DNA from: Paenibacillus jilunlii
Lineage (GTDB): Bacteria; Bacillota; Bacilli; Paenibacillales; Paenibacillaceae
Direction of reading: 5' to 3'
Assembly: GCF_900102965.1 (NCBI RefSeq)
Contig: NZ_FNGM01000006.1
Coordinates: 62,001 to 126,000 of the forward strand
Length of the DNA: 64,000 nucleotides
The position numbers and the translations under genes are program-made. The stretch's first letter is position 1. Each line of letters opens with the position of its first letter. This document shows, one piece after another, positions 9,758 to 18,591 of the stretch. The notes under the pieces were generated by a model, which had not been told where the DNA came from, ran no database searches, and saw only the letters and a program-made list of their open reading frames with translations.

Positions 9758-10852
9758 TTATCTCCTCTTACCATTAAGCTTGTAAACATAAGCAAGCACT
9801 TCTGCTACTGCCTGAAAAAGATCGGCAGGAACGACATCGCCGATTTCTGTTCTGTGAAATAACGCTCGTGCGAGCGGCTTGTTCTCCATAGTTATAACAC
9901 CATGCTCCTTAGCCAGTTCACGAATACGGAGTGCCACAAAGTCCTGGCCTTTGGCTATAATTTGCGGAGCCTCCATTTTGGATCCGTCATATTTCAAGGC
10001 AACTGCAAAGTGTGTCGGGTTAGTGATGATCACATCTGCATTAGGAACCTCTTGCATCATCCGCTGCATGGCCATTCTTCGCTGCCGTTCCCTGATCTTG
10101 CCTTTAATGATCGGATCGCCTTCCATTTTTTTGTATTCATCTTTAATATCCTGTTTAGACATTTTCAAGCTCTTCTCATGTTCGTACTTTTGATAAATGT
10201 AATCAAAAACAGCCATTATCAAGAGTACCGCCCCGATTTTGATGCCCAGGTTCATAGTCATCTTTGCTGCAAACCGGTAAGCCCCTTCCGCACTAACATG
10301 TGCAAGGGAAGCGAAGTTTTCCTTTTCCCCCCAAAGGGTGCTGTAGACCAGATAGCCGATTATCAAAAGCTTGAAGATCGATTTCAGGAACTCCACAAAA
10401 GAACGCATGGAGAAAATATTCTTGAAGCCTTTGATCGGATTGATCTTGCTGAATTTTGGAGTCAGCCCTTCAGTGACCATCATAAAACCGACTTCAGCCA
10501 AATTTACTACAAGAGCCATCACAAAGGTAATGATGAACAGCGGAGCCAGGATAATTAATATCTGTACACCGTAATGGTTAAACATTTCGGAAACATTCTC
10601 AGGAGTCACTTGCATCATCATTCGGTTCTGAAAAACATCCGTATACAGTTTAACAACCCGTTCTTTTATGAACCCACCAAACATCATCAAGGTCAGAAGA
10701 GCCGATAACAACACAACCGCACCGGATAGTTCAGCACTTTTTGCAACCTGGCCCTTTTTACGTGCCTCCTGCCGCTTCTTCGGGGTTGCTTTCTCTGTTT
10801 TGTCTCCCCCGAAATGCTGAAGATTGAGTGCATAACGTTTTGTTTTCGGCAT
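9758..10852 (-). CDS. flhB: Flagellar export switch protein FlhB
   Basis: FlhB is the substrate-specificity switch of the export apparatus: it cleaves itself to change from hook-type to filament-type substrates. Four membrane helices are followed by the cytoplasmic domain with the autocleavage motif NPTH at residues 278-281. Length 364 residues, typical. The N-terminus (LQHFGGDKTEKATPKKR) is characteristic of Firmicute FlhB. It sits between fliR and flhA. A homologue of only its C-terminal region is encoded at 41731-42033. Confidence 0.96.
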   Translation of the reverse strand: MPKTKRYALNLQHFGGDKTEKATPKKRQEARKKGQVAKSAELSGAVVLLSALLTLMMFGGFIKERVVKLYTDVFQNRMMMQVTPENVSEMFNHYGVQILIILAPLFIITFVMALVVNLAEVGFMMVTEGLTPKFSKINPIKGFKNIFSMRSFVEFLKSIFKLLIIGYLVYSTLWGEKENFASLAHVSAEGAYRFAAKMTMNLGIKIGAVLLIMAVFDYIYQKYEHEKSLKMSKQDIKDEYKKMEGDPIIKGKIRERQRRMAMQRMMQEVPNADVIITNPTHFAVALKYDGSKMEAPQIIAKGQDFVALRIRELAKEHGVITMENKPLARALFHRTEIGDVVPADLFQAVAEVLAYVYKLNGKRR

Positions 10853-10873
10853 AACTCTCTCTCCTTAAGTCAC

Positions 10874-11665
10874 CTAAGGACTCTTACCCATAAGGCCCAG
10901 CAAATTGTGCATGGACTCAAACATGATGTCGAATAGATTCTGGAACAACAAGGCCAGACTCGGCATTAACAATAGAAGCAGCACAAGTCCTACAATGATT
11001 TTGAGAGGAACCCCGATGACAAACACGTTATACTGCGGAGCCGTTCTTGCCAGAAAGGCCAAACCAATATCCGTAAGAAAAAGTGCAGTAACCAGGGGGG
11101 CCGACATTTGAAAAGCCAGCATAAATGACTGTGCAAATGAGCGGACCAGAAATTCCGACAGGCTTCCGTCTATCATTTTGATCAACAGATTATTATCTAT
11201 CGGAACCCATTTATAGCTGTACACAATAGCGTCCAGTAAATAATGATGTCCATTCATGCTTAGAAACAACAAAATGGCAATCATATATTTGAAGTTCCCT
11301 ATCACTGGCGCTGAGGTTCCAGTCATTGGATCGATAACGTTGGCGATCCCGAAGCCAATTTGGATATCAATGAAGGAGCCGGCAGTCTGAATGACCATAA
11401 ACATCAGATAGGAGATAAAACCAAGCAGTAAGCCTATCAATGCCTCACGGGCAATCAGCAGAATATAAGTCAGATCCTGGGGAACAGTAATTCCCGTCCC
11501 TCCTGAGCTGAAAACGACCAGTGCTACAAAAAAGGAAAGCCCTATCTTAAACGTCGCCGGAATGCTTCTCGTAGAAAAAATAGGAACGACAACAAAAAAA
11601 GCGGAAATTCGACAAAAAATCAACAAAAAGACGGGAAAATTTTGAAGCCATGTCTCTATATTCAT
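10874..11665 (-). CDS. fliR: Flagellar export gate protein FliR
   Basis: FliR is an integral membrane component of the FliPQR export gate. The 263-residue protein is highly hydrophobic with about six membrane segments and shows conserved stretches such as GFGIANVIDPMTGTSAPVIGN and a C-terminal LLLLMPSLALLFQNLFD. It follows fliQ with a 4-base gap and precedes flhB by 21 bases. Confidence 0.95.
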   Translation of the reverse strand: MNIETWLQNFPVFLLIFCRISAFFVVVPIFSTRSIPATFKIGLSFFVALVVFSSGGTGITVPQDLTYILLIAREALIGLLLGFISYLMFMVIQTAGSFIDIQIGFGIANVIDPMTGTSAPVIGNFKYMIAILLFLSMNGHHYLLDAIVYSYKWVPIDNNLLIKMIDGSLSEFLVRSFAQSFMLAFQMSAPLVTALFLTDIGLAFLARTAPQYNVFVIGVPLKIIVGLVLLLLLMPSLALLFQNLFDIMFESMHNLLGLMGKSP

Positions 11666-11669
11666 GCTT

Positions 11670-11939
11670 TTAACCGATGTACATATTGAGGTTGCCCAGA
11701 ATTTGCCCGGTAAAGTCTACCAGTTTGGTGATGATCCACGGTCCAAACAACAGTAAAGCAAGCAGCACAGCAACGATCTTTGGAATAAAAGCCAGGGTCT
11801 GCTCCTGGATCTGTGTTGTAGCCTGGAATATGCTGACAATTAGTCCTACCACCAGACCAAGAATCAGCATGGGAGCGCTGGTTTCGAGCACTAAATAAAC
11901 GGCTTGACCGGCTAGACCGATAATAAATTCGGTATTCAT
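11670..11939 (-). CDS. fliQ: Flagellar export gate protein FliQ
   Basis: An 89-residue protein with two membrane helices, matching FliQ of the flagellar export gate. The family pattern SIFQATTQIQEQTLAFIPK is present in the loop between the helices. GGAGG lies 8 bases before the ATG. It is flanked by fliP and fliR in the normal order. Confidence 0.95.
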   Translation of the reverse strand: MNTEFIIGLAGQAVYLVLETSAPMLILGLVVGLIVSIFQATTQIQEQTLAFIPKIVAVLLALLLFGPWIITKLVDFTGQILGNLNMYIG

Positions 11940-11961
11940 CCCTTATGCCTCCTCTTGGATC

Positions 11962-12729
11962 TCAGGTGTTAAAACTCAAAAGCAGTGATTTAACGACTAA
12001 GTACCACCCGTCTACCAGTACAAAGAGCATTATCTTAAATGGCAGTGATATCATCACCGGAGGCAGCATCATCATCCCCATAGCCATCAGGGTGCTCGCT
12101 ACCACAATATCAATAATCAGAAAAGGTATAAAAATCATGAAACCCATGGTAAAAGCTTTTTTCATCTCACCGATGGCAAAGGCAGGGACCATCACCGTTA
12201 ATGGAATATCGCTGTACGTTGCAGGTTTGACCGAAGCTTTGTTACCGGTGTAGTTCATAAACAGCAGCAAATCCTTGGTGCTGGTCTGCTTGAACATAAA
12301 TTCCTTCATGGGATCTGCCGCCTTGTTCAGTGCCTCGGTCTGGGTAATCGTCCCTTTCATGTATGGCTGAAGCGCTGTATCATTCACTTTTGCCAGTGTC
12401 GGAGACATGATAAACAAGGTCAGGAACAGGGCCAATCCTACAAGCACCTGGTTAGGAGGCATTGATTGTGTTCCGAGCGAGGTTCTGACAAAGCCCAGAA
12501 CGATCACAATCCGGGTGAAACTGGTCATTAGCACAAGAAAGGCCGGAGCCACGCTCAGAACCGTTACAAGCAGCAGAATAGAGATGGAGCTGGTGCCGCT
12601 GCTTGAACCATCACCGCTGCCCCCAACCTTAATATCAATATTAGGGATAGGATCAGCATGTACAGGGTGTATCAGCAAAGCGCTGAATACAACAAGCAGC
12701 AGAAGTGAAAAAATCAGTTTATTTTTCAT
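11962..12729 (-). CDS. fliP: Flagellar export gate protein FliP
   Basis: FliP is the main pore-forming subunit of the FliPQR export gate. It has a cleavable-type signal peptide ([15 protein letters not shown]... to about residue 25) and then four membrane segments with the conserved [14 protein letters not shown] and [15 protein letters not shown] signatures. Length 255 residues. The ATG overlaps the stop of fliO (ATGA). Confidence 0.96.
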   Translation of the reverse strand: MKNKLIFSLLLLVVFSALLIHPVHADPIPNIDIKVGGSGDGSSSGTSSISILLLVTVLSVAPAFLVLMTSFTRIVIVLGFVRTSLGTQSMPPNQVLVGLALFLTLFIMSPTLAKVNDTALQPYMKGTITQTEALNKAADPMKEFMFKQTSTKDLLLFMNYTGNKASVKPATYSDIPLTVMVPAFAIGEMKKAFTMGFMIFIPFLIIDIVVASTLMAMGMMMLPPVMISLPFKIMLFVLVDGWYLVVKSLLLSFNT

Positions 12730-13253
12730 AAATCCCTCGACTCATCCTTAACCACATCATCCCGGAGCAGCTCTTCCATTTTCTCCTTACGCTCGGGTGC
12801 GAGCGCAAGCTTGGATTGCAAAGTCTCATAGAAAGAGGATGTTTCATTAAGTTCGATTTCCTGCGATGGCACTTCTCCGCGAAATTTGGCTCTAACCTTA
12901 GCAAAAAACGGCCCAAGAAAGTTATTCTGTCCTGCAGATTGATCCTCAAATGCCGAAATGATCAGCGCTACCTCAGCCGGATCGGTGATTTTATCCATCA
13001 TGGATATGTTCTCACCGACCCCGATCAGATAGAGGCTGCCTCCGAGTTCAATAATCTGTATAGACTTGTTCGGCCCGAGGCCCAAAGCGCCAAGTGTACG
13101 GATGGAACGCCCGCTCATCAAGGTCTGATTGCGGCGTCCCAGAAAACGGATAAGCAGCACTATGAGCACAACAATTACCGCAAGGACAAAAATAACGTTT
13201 AATAAATTCAGCAGATTGTTACCTGTTCCCAGCGGTTCTACACTGACTGGCAT
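12726..13253 (-). CDS. fliO: Flagellar assembly protein FliO
   Basis: FliO is a small membrane protein that helps assemble or stabilise FliP. This 175-residue version has one membrane helix near residues 17-38 followed by a cytoplasmic part with the conserved [28 protein letters not shown] region (about residues 63-86). The tail is charged and poorly conserved. It is assigned by sequence pattern and by its position between cheY and fliP. Confidence 0.9.
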   Translation of the reverse strand: MPVSVEPLGTGNNLLNLLNVIFVLAVIVVLIVLLIRFLGRRNQTLMSGRSIRTLGALGLGPNKSIQIIELGGSLYLIGVGENISMMDKITDPAEVALIISAFEDQSAGQNNFLGPFFAKVRAKFRGEVPSQEIELNETSSFYETLQSKLALAPERKEKMEELLRDDVVKDESRDL

Positions 13254-13262
13254 AATTGCTTG

Positions 13263-13628
13263 TTACACACCCAGTGTTTTGTTGATTGCTTCAATAACAC
13301 GGTCTGCCTGGAAGGGCTTCACAATAAAATCCTTGGCACCCGCTTGGATTGCATCAATGACCATAGCCTGCTGACCCATGGCAGAACACATGATGACTTT
13401 GGCGTTGGCATCTACTTTTTTGATTTCTTTTAGGGCGGCAATACCGTCCATTTCAGGCATGGTGATATCCATCGTGATCAAATCCGGACGCAGCTCCTTG
13501 AATTTCTCAATAGCCTGTGAACCATCCTGGGCTTCACCCACAACCTCAAATCCGTTCTTCGACAAAATGTCACGGATCATCATTCTCATAAATGCTGCAT
13601 CGTCCACGATTAGAATTCGGTTAGCCAT
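13263..13628 (-). CDS. cheY: Chemotaxis response regulator CheY
   Basis: Single receiver domain of 121 residues. Asp9/Asp10, phospho-acceptor Asp54 (ITMDITMPEMDG), Ser82 and Lys104 (FIVKPF) are all present. In Bacillus-type chemotaxis CheY-P binds the flagellar switch protein FliM and is dephosphorylated by FliY and CheC, both encoded in this operon. It follows fliY after a 27-base gap. Confidence 0.96.
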   Translation of the reverse strand: MANRILIVDDAAFMRMMIRDILSKNGFEVVGEAQDGSQAIEKFKELRPDLITMDITMPEMDGIAALKEIKKVDANAKVIMCSAMGQQAMVIDAIQAGAKDFIVKPFQADRVIEAINKTLGV

Positions 13629-13655
13629 TTTTACAAAATCCTCCCTAAGTATGCT

Positions 13656-14924
13656 TTATTGTAGTTTTTGAATTCGGTCCCACTGGCTGACGATATCCGT
13701 AACGCGAACTCCGAAGTTTTCGTCGATAACCACGACTTCCCCTTTGGCAATAAGCTTGTTGTTAACCAGAATGTCTACAGGCTCACCGGCCAGCTTGTCC
13801 AGCTCAATAATAGAGCCTTGCGACATTTCCAGAATATCTTTGATCTGCTTCTGGGTCCTTCCTAATTCTACGGTTACTCTCAGTGGTATGTCCATTAATA
13901 AATTCAAATTATTTTCGTCAATATTTCCAAAGGCTCCGGAGCTTAAGTTGGCAAACTGTACCGGCTGCACATTTACATTGCGGTTCGGTACGGACTGCTG
14001 TGGCGGAGCCTGTTGGTAAGGCACACCTTGAGGCGGCATTCCATACGGAGGCATCCCATAAGCCGGCATTCCTGCAGGAGGATAATAATATCCGCCCTCG
14101 GGCGCACCCGGGTATGGCGGCGGAACCGCTCCAGGCTGTGCTGGAGGAGTCTGCTGCACCGGCGGCGCTGGAGGAGGTTCATAAGCTGCTGCCGGTTTAG
14201 GCGGAGCCTCTGCCGCAGCTGCTGCCGTTTCTTGTTCCGACTGTACATCGCCAAGAAGCATAGATACCATATCTTTGGCGAATTGTACCGGAAGCAGCTG
14301 CATAATTGTAGAATCAATCAGCTCCCCAATCTTGAGCCGGAATGAAATCTGGATCAGTGTTTCATCACCCGGAAGACTGCCTACGCCTTCTCCGCTGGAC
14401 ATATTCAGGATATCGATACCCGGAGGCGAGATATTCACAAAGCGGTTGAAAATGGTCGACATGGATGTAGCCGATGAGCCCATCATTTGGTTCATCGCTT
14501 CCTGGACGGCACTGATATGAATTTCATTCAATTCTTCGTCCTTAGGTTCACCTTCACCGCCAAGCATCAGATCCGCGATAACCTGTGCATCCCTGATTTT
14601 GATAACCAGTGAGTTGATGCCCTGAAAACCATCCACATATTGAACATGCACCGCAACATGCGGTTTTGGAAAGGCTTCTTCGAACTCATCACGGGTGATG
14701 ATGGATACCTCAGGAGTAGTGATGTCTACCTTTTTGCCCAGCAAAGTGGACAGCGCAGTCGCTGCGCTCCCGAATGTGATATTTCCGATTTCTCCCAATG
14801 CGTCCTGCTCAAAGGGGGTTAAGAAATCATCCACCGTCTTTGTCGAAGGAGCAATTGGTCCTTCCGCAGACTGTTTGAGCAGAGCATCTATTTCTTCTTG
14901 GGATAAATAATCTTTACTCGTCAA
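13656..14924 (-). CDS. fliY: Flagellar switch phosphatase FliY (FliN-type)
   Basis: FliY joins a CheC-like CheY-P phosphatase domain to a C-terminal SpoA (FliN) domain of the motor switch. The N-terminus LSQEEIDALL is the FliM-like CheY-binding peptide. GEIGNITFGSAATAL and a second VQEAMNQMMGSSATSM motif mark the phosphatase half. A Pro/Gly/Gln/Tyr-rich linker of roughly 90 residues precedes the SpoA domain. The start was set at TTG 14922-14924, 9 bases from GAAGGAG; it overlaps the end of fliM by 11 bases. 422 residues. Confidence 0.94.
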   Translation of the reverse strand: MTSKDYLSQEEIDALLKQSAEGPIAPSTKTVDDFLTPFEQDALGEIGNITFGSAATALSTLLGKKVDITTPEVSIITRDEFEEAFPKPHVAVHVQYVDGFQGINSLVIKIRDAQVIADLMLGGEGEPKDEELNEIHISAVQEAMNQMMGSSATSMSTIFNRFVNISPPGIDILNMSSGEGVGSLPGDETLIQISFRLKIGELIDSTIMQLLPVQFAKDMVSMLLGDVQSEQETAAAAAEAPPKPAAAYEPPPAPPVQQTPPAQPGAVPPPYPGAPEGGYYYPPAGMPAYGMPPYGMPPQGVPYQQAPPQQSVPNRNVNVQPVQFANLSSGAFGNIDENNLNLLMDIPLRVTVELGRTQKQIKDILEMSQGSIIELDKLAGEPVDILVNNKLIAKGEVVVIDENFGVRVTDIVSQWDRIQKLQ

Positions 14925-15912
14925 AATCTTCAACTCCTTCGCTGACTATCTCGTCTATTTGCACAGCTACACGCTCTTTAATCATCCCAGGACTTCCGAT
15001 GAATTTCAGCTTGTCCCCCACCTTGATTGACAGCCCGGAGTCAACAGTCCTGTTAAGAGAAATAACGTCGCCGACGCTGAGCCCGAGAAATTCAGCAATG
15101 GATAAGCTCGATTCGCCCAGCTCGGCCACAATCGGCAGCTGTGCTCGATGAACTCTAGACCGGATTGCCTCAAGCTCAATCTCATCGCGCACCTTCTTTT
15201 CAGAAACAAACCATTGGTGAACGGACAGCCTCGACATAATTGGCTCCAGAACAACGTGAGGTATACACAGGTTGATCATCCCGGTCGTGTCGCCTATTTT
15301 GGTGCTTAGTGAAATTAGAGCAATAGTTTCGTTGGGCGATACGATTTGCATGAATTGAGGATTGGTTTCCAATGCCTCCATGCGGGGACTGATATCAAGC
15401 ACTGTTTTCCAGGCTTCCTGCAGGCTCTCAAAGCATCTGCTGAAAATCCTTTCCATTATTGTAGTTTCAATTTCAGTGAGAGTACTGATTTTGGAAGGTG
15501 CCGTTCCAAATCCTCCCAGCAGTCTATCCAACATGGCAAAGGCGATGTTCGGATGCACCTCCATAACCATCCGGCCTTCGAGCGGTTCCGCTTCGAAAAT
15601 ATTCAAGATCGTCATTTTGGGAATGGAGCGGATAAACTCGTCATAAGGGAGCTGCTCTACTTGAACGACATTGATCTGCACGAAGGTACGCAATTGGGCC
15701 GAAAAGTATGTCGTTAGATAACGGGCAAAGTTATCATGAATCCGCGTAAGACTGCGGATATGATCCTTTGAGAAGCGCACAGCCCGTTTGAAATCGTAAG
15801 AGCGGATTTTCTTCTGGGTTTCCTCTTTTTTAAGTTCGTCGGCATCCATTTCACCGGATGATAGTGCGGCAAGCAGAGCATCAATTTCGTTTTGTGATAG
15901 TACATCAACCAA
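14914..15912 (-). CDS. fliM: Flagellar motor switch protein FliM
   Basis: FliM binds CheY-P and forms the C-ring with FliG and FliY. The N-terminal CheY-binding peptide DVLSQNEIDALLAALSSGE is clear, followed by the middle CheC-like domain and the C-terminal SpoA domain. The TTG at 15910-15912 lies 6 bases after AGGGGGGTG and gives MVDVLSQNEID and 332 residues, the length of the B. subtilis protein; the upstream GTG at 15921 overlaps the ribosome binding site. Confidence 0.95.
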   Translation of the reverse strand: MVDVLSQNEIDALLAALSSGEMDADELKKEETQKKIRSYDFKRAVRFSKDHIRSLTRIHDNFARYLTTYFSAQLRTFVQINVVQVEQLPYDEFIRSIPKMTILNIFEAEPLEGRMVMEVHPNIAFAMLDRLLGGFGTAPSKISTLTEIETTIMERIFSRCFESLQEAWKTVLDISPRMEALETNPQFMQIVSPNETIALISLSTKIGDTTGMINLCIPHVVLEPIMSRLSVHQWFVSEKKVRDEIELEAIRSRVHRAQLPIVAELGESSLSIAEFLGLSVGDVISLNRTVDSGLSIKVGDKLKFIGSPGMIKERVAVQIDEIVSEGVEDFDE

Positions 15913-15951
15913 TTCAATCACCCCCCTATCAAAGAATTAATCCTCCAGCAG

Positions 15952-16419
15952 TTACATGGAAGCTAAAACAAAATCAGTGAATTCAAGCTGAGTGATCGTG
16001 CCCTCAGTCAAATTCTTGTTGATTATATTCATCAGCTTGCTGCTGAATTGATCTTTGCCGCTTGCCCCGTTCAGATCCTCAGGCTTGGCATCGGCAATCG
16101 CCTTGATAATAAGCGGAGTAATTTTAATGGCTTTTATCTTTTCGAATTCTTCCTTAGACTTCGCTGAATCCAGCTGGAACGCGATGTTTACTTTAAGGAT
16201 ATAATCGGGATCGGCAGTATTAGTTTTGATATCAGTGATTTCCGCCGTTAATGCGACGATTTCATCCGCGCTGAGCTTTTTGGTCTCCACGCTCTGAACT
16301 GCCGTATTCACGTCATTCGAATCACTGGGAAAGATCTTATCCATTAGTAAAAAAGCAGCTACAACTATAAGAGTTATTGCTAATAAAATTGTGATGAGCC
16401 ACGGCAGCATCTTTTTCAT
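15952..16419 (-). CDS. fliL: Flagellar basal body-associated protein FliL
   Basis: A 155-residue protein with one N-terminal membrane helix (residues 4-27) and an extracytoplasmic domain, the architecture of FliL, which associates with the stator around the basal body. Overall similarity is modest, as is normal for FliL, so the name rests on topology plus its place between flbD (4-base overlap) and fliM. Confidence 0.88.
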   Translation of the reverse strand: MKKMLPWLITILLAITLIVVAAFLLMDKIFPSDSNDVNTAVQSVETKKLSADEIVALTAEITDIKTNTADPDYILKVNIAFQLDSAKSKEEFEKIKAIKITPLIIKAIADAKPEDLNGASGKDQFSSKLMNIINKNLTEGTITQLEFTDFVLASM

Positions 16420-16640
16420 GAAAGCTCCTCCATTGACTGGACTTTAATGGTGGCAGCATATGTGCCAATGTCCCTGTTATAATCTCGGATCTTACGGATG
16501 ACTTCATCGGCCTTTTCCAGCACGATCAGCCTTTTGCCGGTTACGAGCGTAATGTACGTATCCGGACTTTCTTCTACCATCTCTACCAGTAAAGCATTTA
16601 AAAACATGGGTGTACCATTCAATCGGGTTACCGAAATCAT
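16416..16640 (-). CDS. flbD: FlbD family flagellar protein
   Basis: A 74-residue protein starting MISVTRLNGTPMFLNALLVE, typical of the short FlbD proteins found in Firmicute fla/che operons; their molecular role is not well defined. The start was put at the ATG at 16638-16640 with AGGAGG 6 bases upstream. The longer frame to 16685 would read through a strong hairpin and the ribosome binding site. It overlaps fliL by 4 bases. Confidence 0.92.
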   Translation of the reverse strand: MISVTRLNGTPMFLNALLVEMVEESPDTYITLVTGKRLIVLEKADEVIRKIRDYNRDIGTYAATIKVQSMEELS

Positions 16641-16655
16641 AACAGGCCTCCTAAC

Positions 16656-16683
16656 AAAAAATAGGGGGAGGAGTTCCTCCCCC
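16656..16683 (-). terminator. Intrinsic terminator inside the fla/che operon
   Basis: Read on the minus strand there is a perfect 9-bp stem (GGGGGAGGA / TCCTCCCCC, + strand 16664-16672 and 16675-16683) followed at once by TATTTTTTG. This has every feature of a Rho-independent terminator, yet it lies between flgE and flbD, 16 bases before the flbD start. It probably acts as a partial terminator or attenuator that lowers expression of the downstream half. Confidence 0.75.
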
Positions 16684-16761
16684 ACGACTTCGCAATAACC
16701 TTTACGCCAAAAGACGAAACGTTACCATTATACAGCAAGTTTATGATTATGGCCCAAAAAA

Positions 16762-17580
16762 TTAACGCTTGAGGTTGACGACTTCCTGCAGCACTTCATC
16801 AGAGGTCGTGATAATGCGGGAATTGGCCTGGAACCCGCGCTGGGAAACAATCATTTCTGTAAACTCACTGGTCAGATCCACATTGGACATTTCCAGCTGG
16901 CCGGCAACTATGGCTCCCGTCCCCTCTTCAGTATTGTTGGCAGTTGTTGGAGCAAGCGCTCCATCAGCATTCGCGTTCAACGTCATCCGATACAGATTGC
17001 CGCCAACCTTTTCCAAGCCTTGCGGATTGCTAACCTTAGCTACCCCGATTTTCGTATCCGAATCGATGGTTCCGTCTTGCAGCGTTTGTAAAACTGAACC
17101 GTCAGTGGAGATGGAAAATGCGGTAGTACCCTCATTCAATTGAATAGGTTCGCCAGTGGAATTAAGCACATGGAGACCATCGGAGGTCAGCAGGTTGCGG
17201 GCGGAATCCACATGAAAATCGCCGGCGCGGGTAAGGAATGGCGTTTCCTGTTCGTCACTGAGCTTCACCAGGAAAAACCCGTCCCCATCAATACGCAGGT
17301 CTGTCGGATTATTGGTGGTCATTGCGCTGCCGGCCAAGTGCATGGTGTCAATGGAGCCAATGCTGACTCCAAGCCCAATCTGCTTGGCGTTCACGCCGCC
17401 CTGGCCGCCTTCCACAGGAGCAGTAACCCCGGATACCGTCTGGCTCATAATATCCTTGAACATGACGCGCCCTGACTTGAAGCCAATGGTATTCACGTTC
17501 GCAATGTTATTGCCGATTACGTCCAGCTTTGTCTGGAAACCGCGCATTCCGGATACCCCTGAGTACATAGATCTTAACAT
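16762..17580 (-). CDS. flgE: Flagellar hook protein FlgE (FlgE/FlgG family)
   Basis: A 272-residue hook/rod family protein. It begins MLRSMYSGVSGMRGFQTKLDVIGNNIANVNT, with the rod-hook N-terminal motif, and ends with the matching C-terminal coiled-coil region (EMIVSQRGFQANSRIITTSDEVLQEVVNLKR-like). The short length and position after flgD match the B. subtilis hook gene, which was once annotated flgG. A distal rod protein FlgG is the alternative reading. Followed by the internal terminator at 16656-16683. Confidence 0.88.
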   Translation of the reverse strand: MLRSMYSGVSGMRGFQTKLDVIGNNIANVNTIGFKSGRVMFKDIMSQTVSGVTAPVEGGQGGVNAKQIGLGVSIGSIDTMHLAGSAMTTNNPTDLRIDGDGFFLVKLSDEQETPFLTRAGDFHVDSARNLLTSDGLHVLNSTGEPIQLNEGTTAFSISTDGSVLQTLQDGTIDSDTKIGVAKVSNPQGLEKVGGNLYRMTLNANADGALAPTTANNTEEGTGAIVAGQLEMSNVDLTSEFTEMIVSQRGFQANSRIITTSDEVLQEVVNLKR

Positions 17581-17700
17581 TATTTGTCTTCCTCCCGGAT
17601 TATGGAGTTCTTAGACTCCGAATTTGTCTGAATGAATTCGCGCTATGGCCGCTTCAGTCGGTCGGCAGCCATTCCGGCTCTCCAGTTAGGACCAGCCGGT

Positions 17701-18084
17701 CTAAGAGATGATTACTGCACTGTCAATATGTGTAAACACATTGTCCTTCATGGAATTGCCGTCCATAGCAGTCACTACGGTACGGTTAGCCACACTGACG
17801 ATCAAAGCCATGTCTTTCATTAATATTAGGGATTCCTTGCTGCCTTTGGCTGCTGCCTTGTCCACTGCGGACGAGATTTGGTCCAATTGCCGGCTTCCAA
17901 GCTCTATTCCTCTTTGTTCCAATCGTTTGGCTGCATGATTGCTGAACTTCAGTATGTTCTTCTGCAGCACGCTCTCAAATGAAACTTCTGAATTCACAGG
18001 ATTCTTAGAGCCAGCCGGCCGCTGAAGTGTTGACGGATGTACGCTGGCAGGATACAGCTGGCCTATCGTAAGCCTGTCACTCAT
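17701..18084 (-). CDS. Flagellar operon protein (TIGR02530-like)
   Basis: A 127-residue protein found between flgD and flgE in many Firmicutes. Recognisable features are FSNHAAKRLEQRGIEL near the middle and a C-terminal IVSVANRTVVTAMDG. It resembles the conserved but uncharacterised TIGR02530 flagellar operon family; a role in hook assembly is inferred only from its position. It overlaps flgD by 4 bases. Confidence 0.85.
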   Translation of the reverse strand: MSDRLTIGQLYPASVHPSTLQRPAGSKNPVNSEVSFESVLQKNILKFSNHAAKRLEQRGIELGSRQLDQISSAVDKAAAKGSKESLILMKDMALIVSVANRTVVTAMDGNSMKDNVFTHIDSAVIIS

Positions 18085-18566
18085 GATCCCGTCCCGCCCT
18101 CTGCAGAACCGTTACTGTCATTTGCATTCTCTACGGGTGCAGCTGCATTCTGGATTTGCGTGACATCGGTCAGCGCAATTTTTTCTTTGCCCACAACTGC
18201 ATACTGCACGCCGTCTTTGACAACGATAGACTCGACATTCCCCGATTTTGACTCCTTAGTCGTTGCATCCATCCAGGTAATATTCTTGCCAATCAGTCCC
18301 GATACCGCTCCAAGCGACTGATTCATCGCTGTCATTTGTGTTGAAATATTCATTAGTTGTTCTACCGAAGAAAATTGGGCCATCTGCGCGATAAATTCCT
18401 TGTCCTCCATCGGCTGCATCGGGTCCTGATTCTGCAGCTGGGTGATGAGGATCTTCAGGAACTGGTCCTTGCCGAGTGTTGAGTTTCCGGTAGTTTTCTT
18501 GGTGCTGTCCGGCGCTGTGTAATTCCACTGATCCGGTGTTGAGATTGGTGGTGTAGTTGATGCCAT
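18081..18566 (-). CDS. flgD: Flagellar hook cap protein FlgD
   Basis: FlgD caps the growing hook and guides polymerisation of hook subunits. The conserved core LGKDQFLKILITQLQNQDPMQP (about residues 32-53, key Q-N-Q-D-P) is present, followed by EFIAQMAQFSSVEQL. At 161 residues it is short and lacks the Ig-like C-terminal domains of enterobacterial FlgD, as is usual in Bacillus relatives. Confidence 0.95.
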   Translation of the reverse strand: MASTTPPISTPDQWNYTAPDSTKKTTGNSTLGKDQFLKILITQLQNQDPMQPMEDKEFIAQMAQFSSVEQLMNISTQMTAMNQSLGAVSGLIGKNITWMDATTKESKSGNVESIVVKDGVQYAVVGKEKIALTDVTQIQNAAAPVENANDSNGSAEGGTGS

Positions 18567-18591
18567 TTTTGTTCACCTCGCTTGTTGATTG

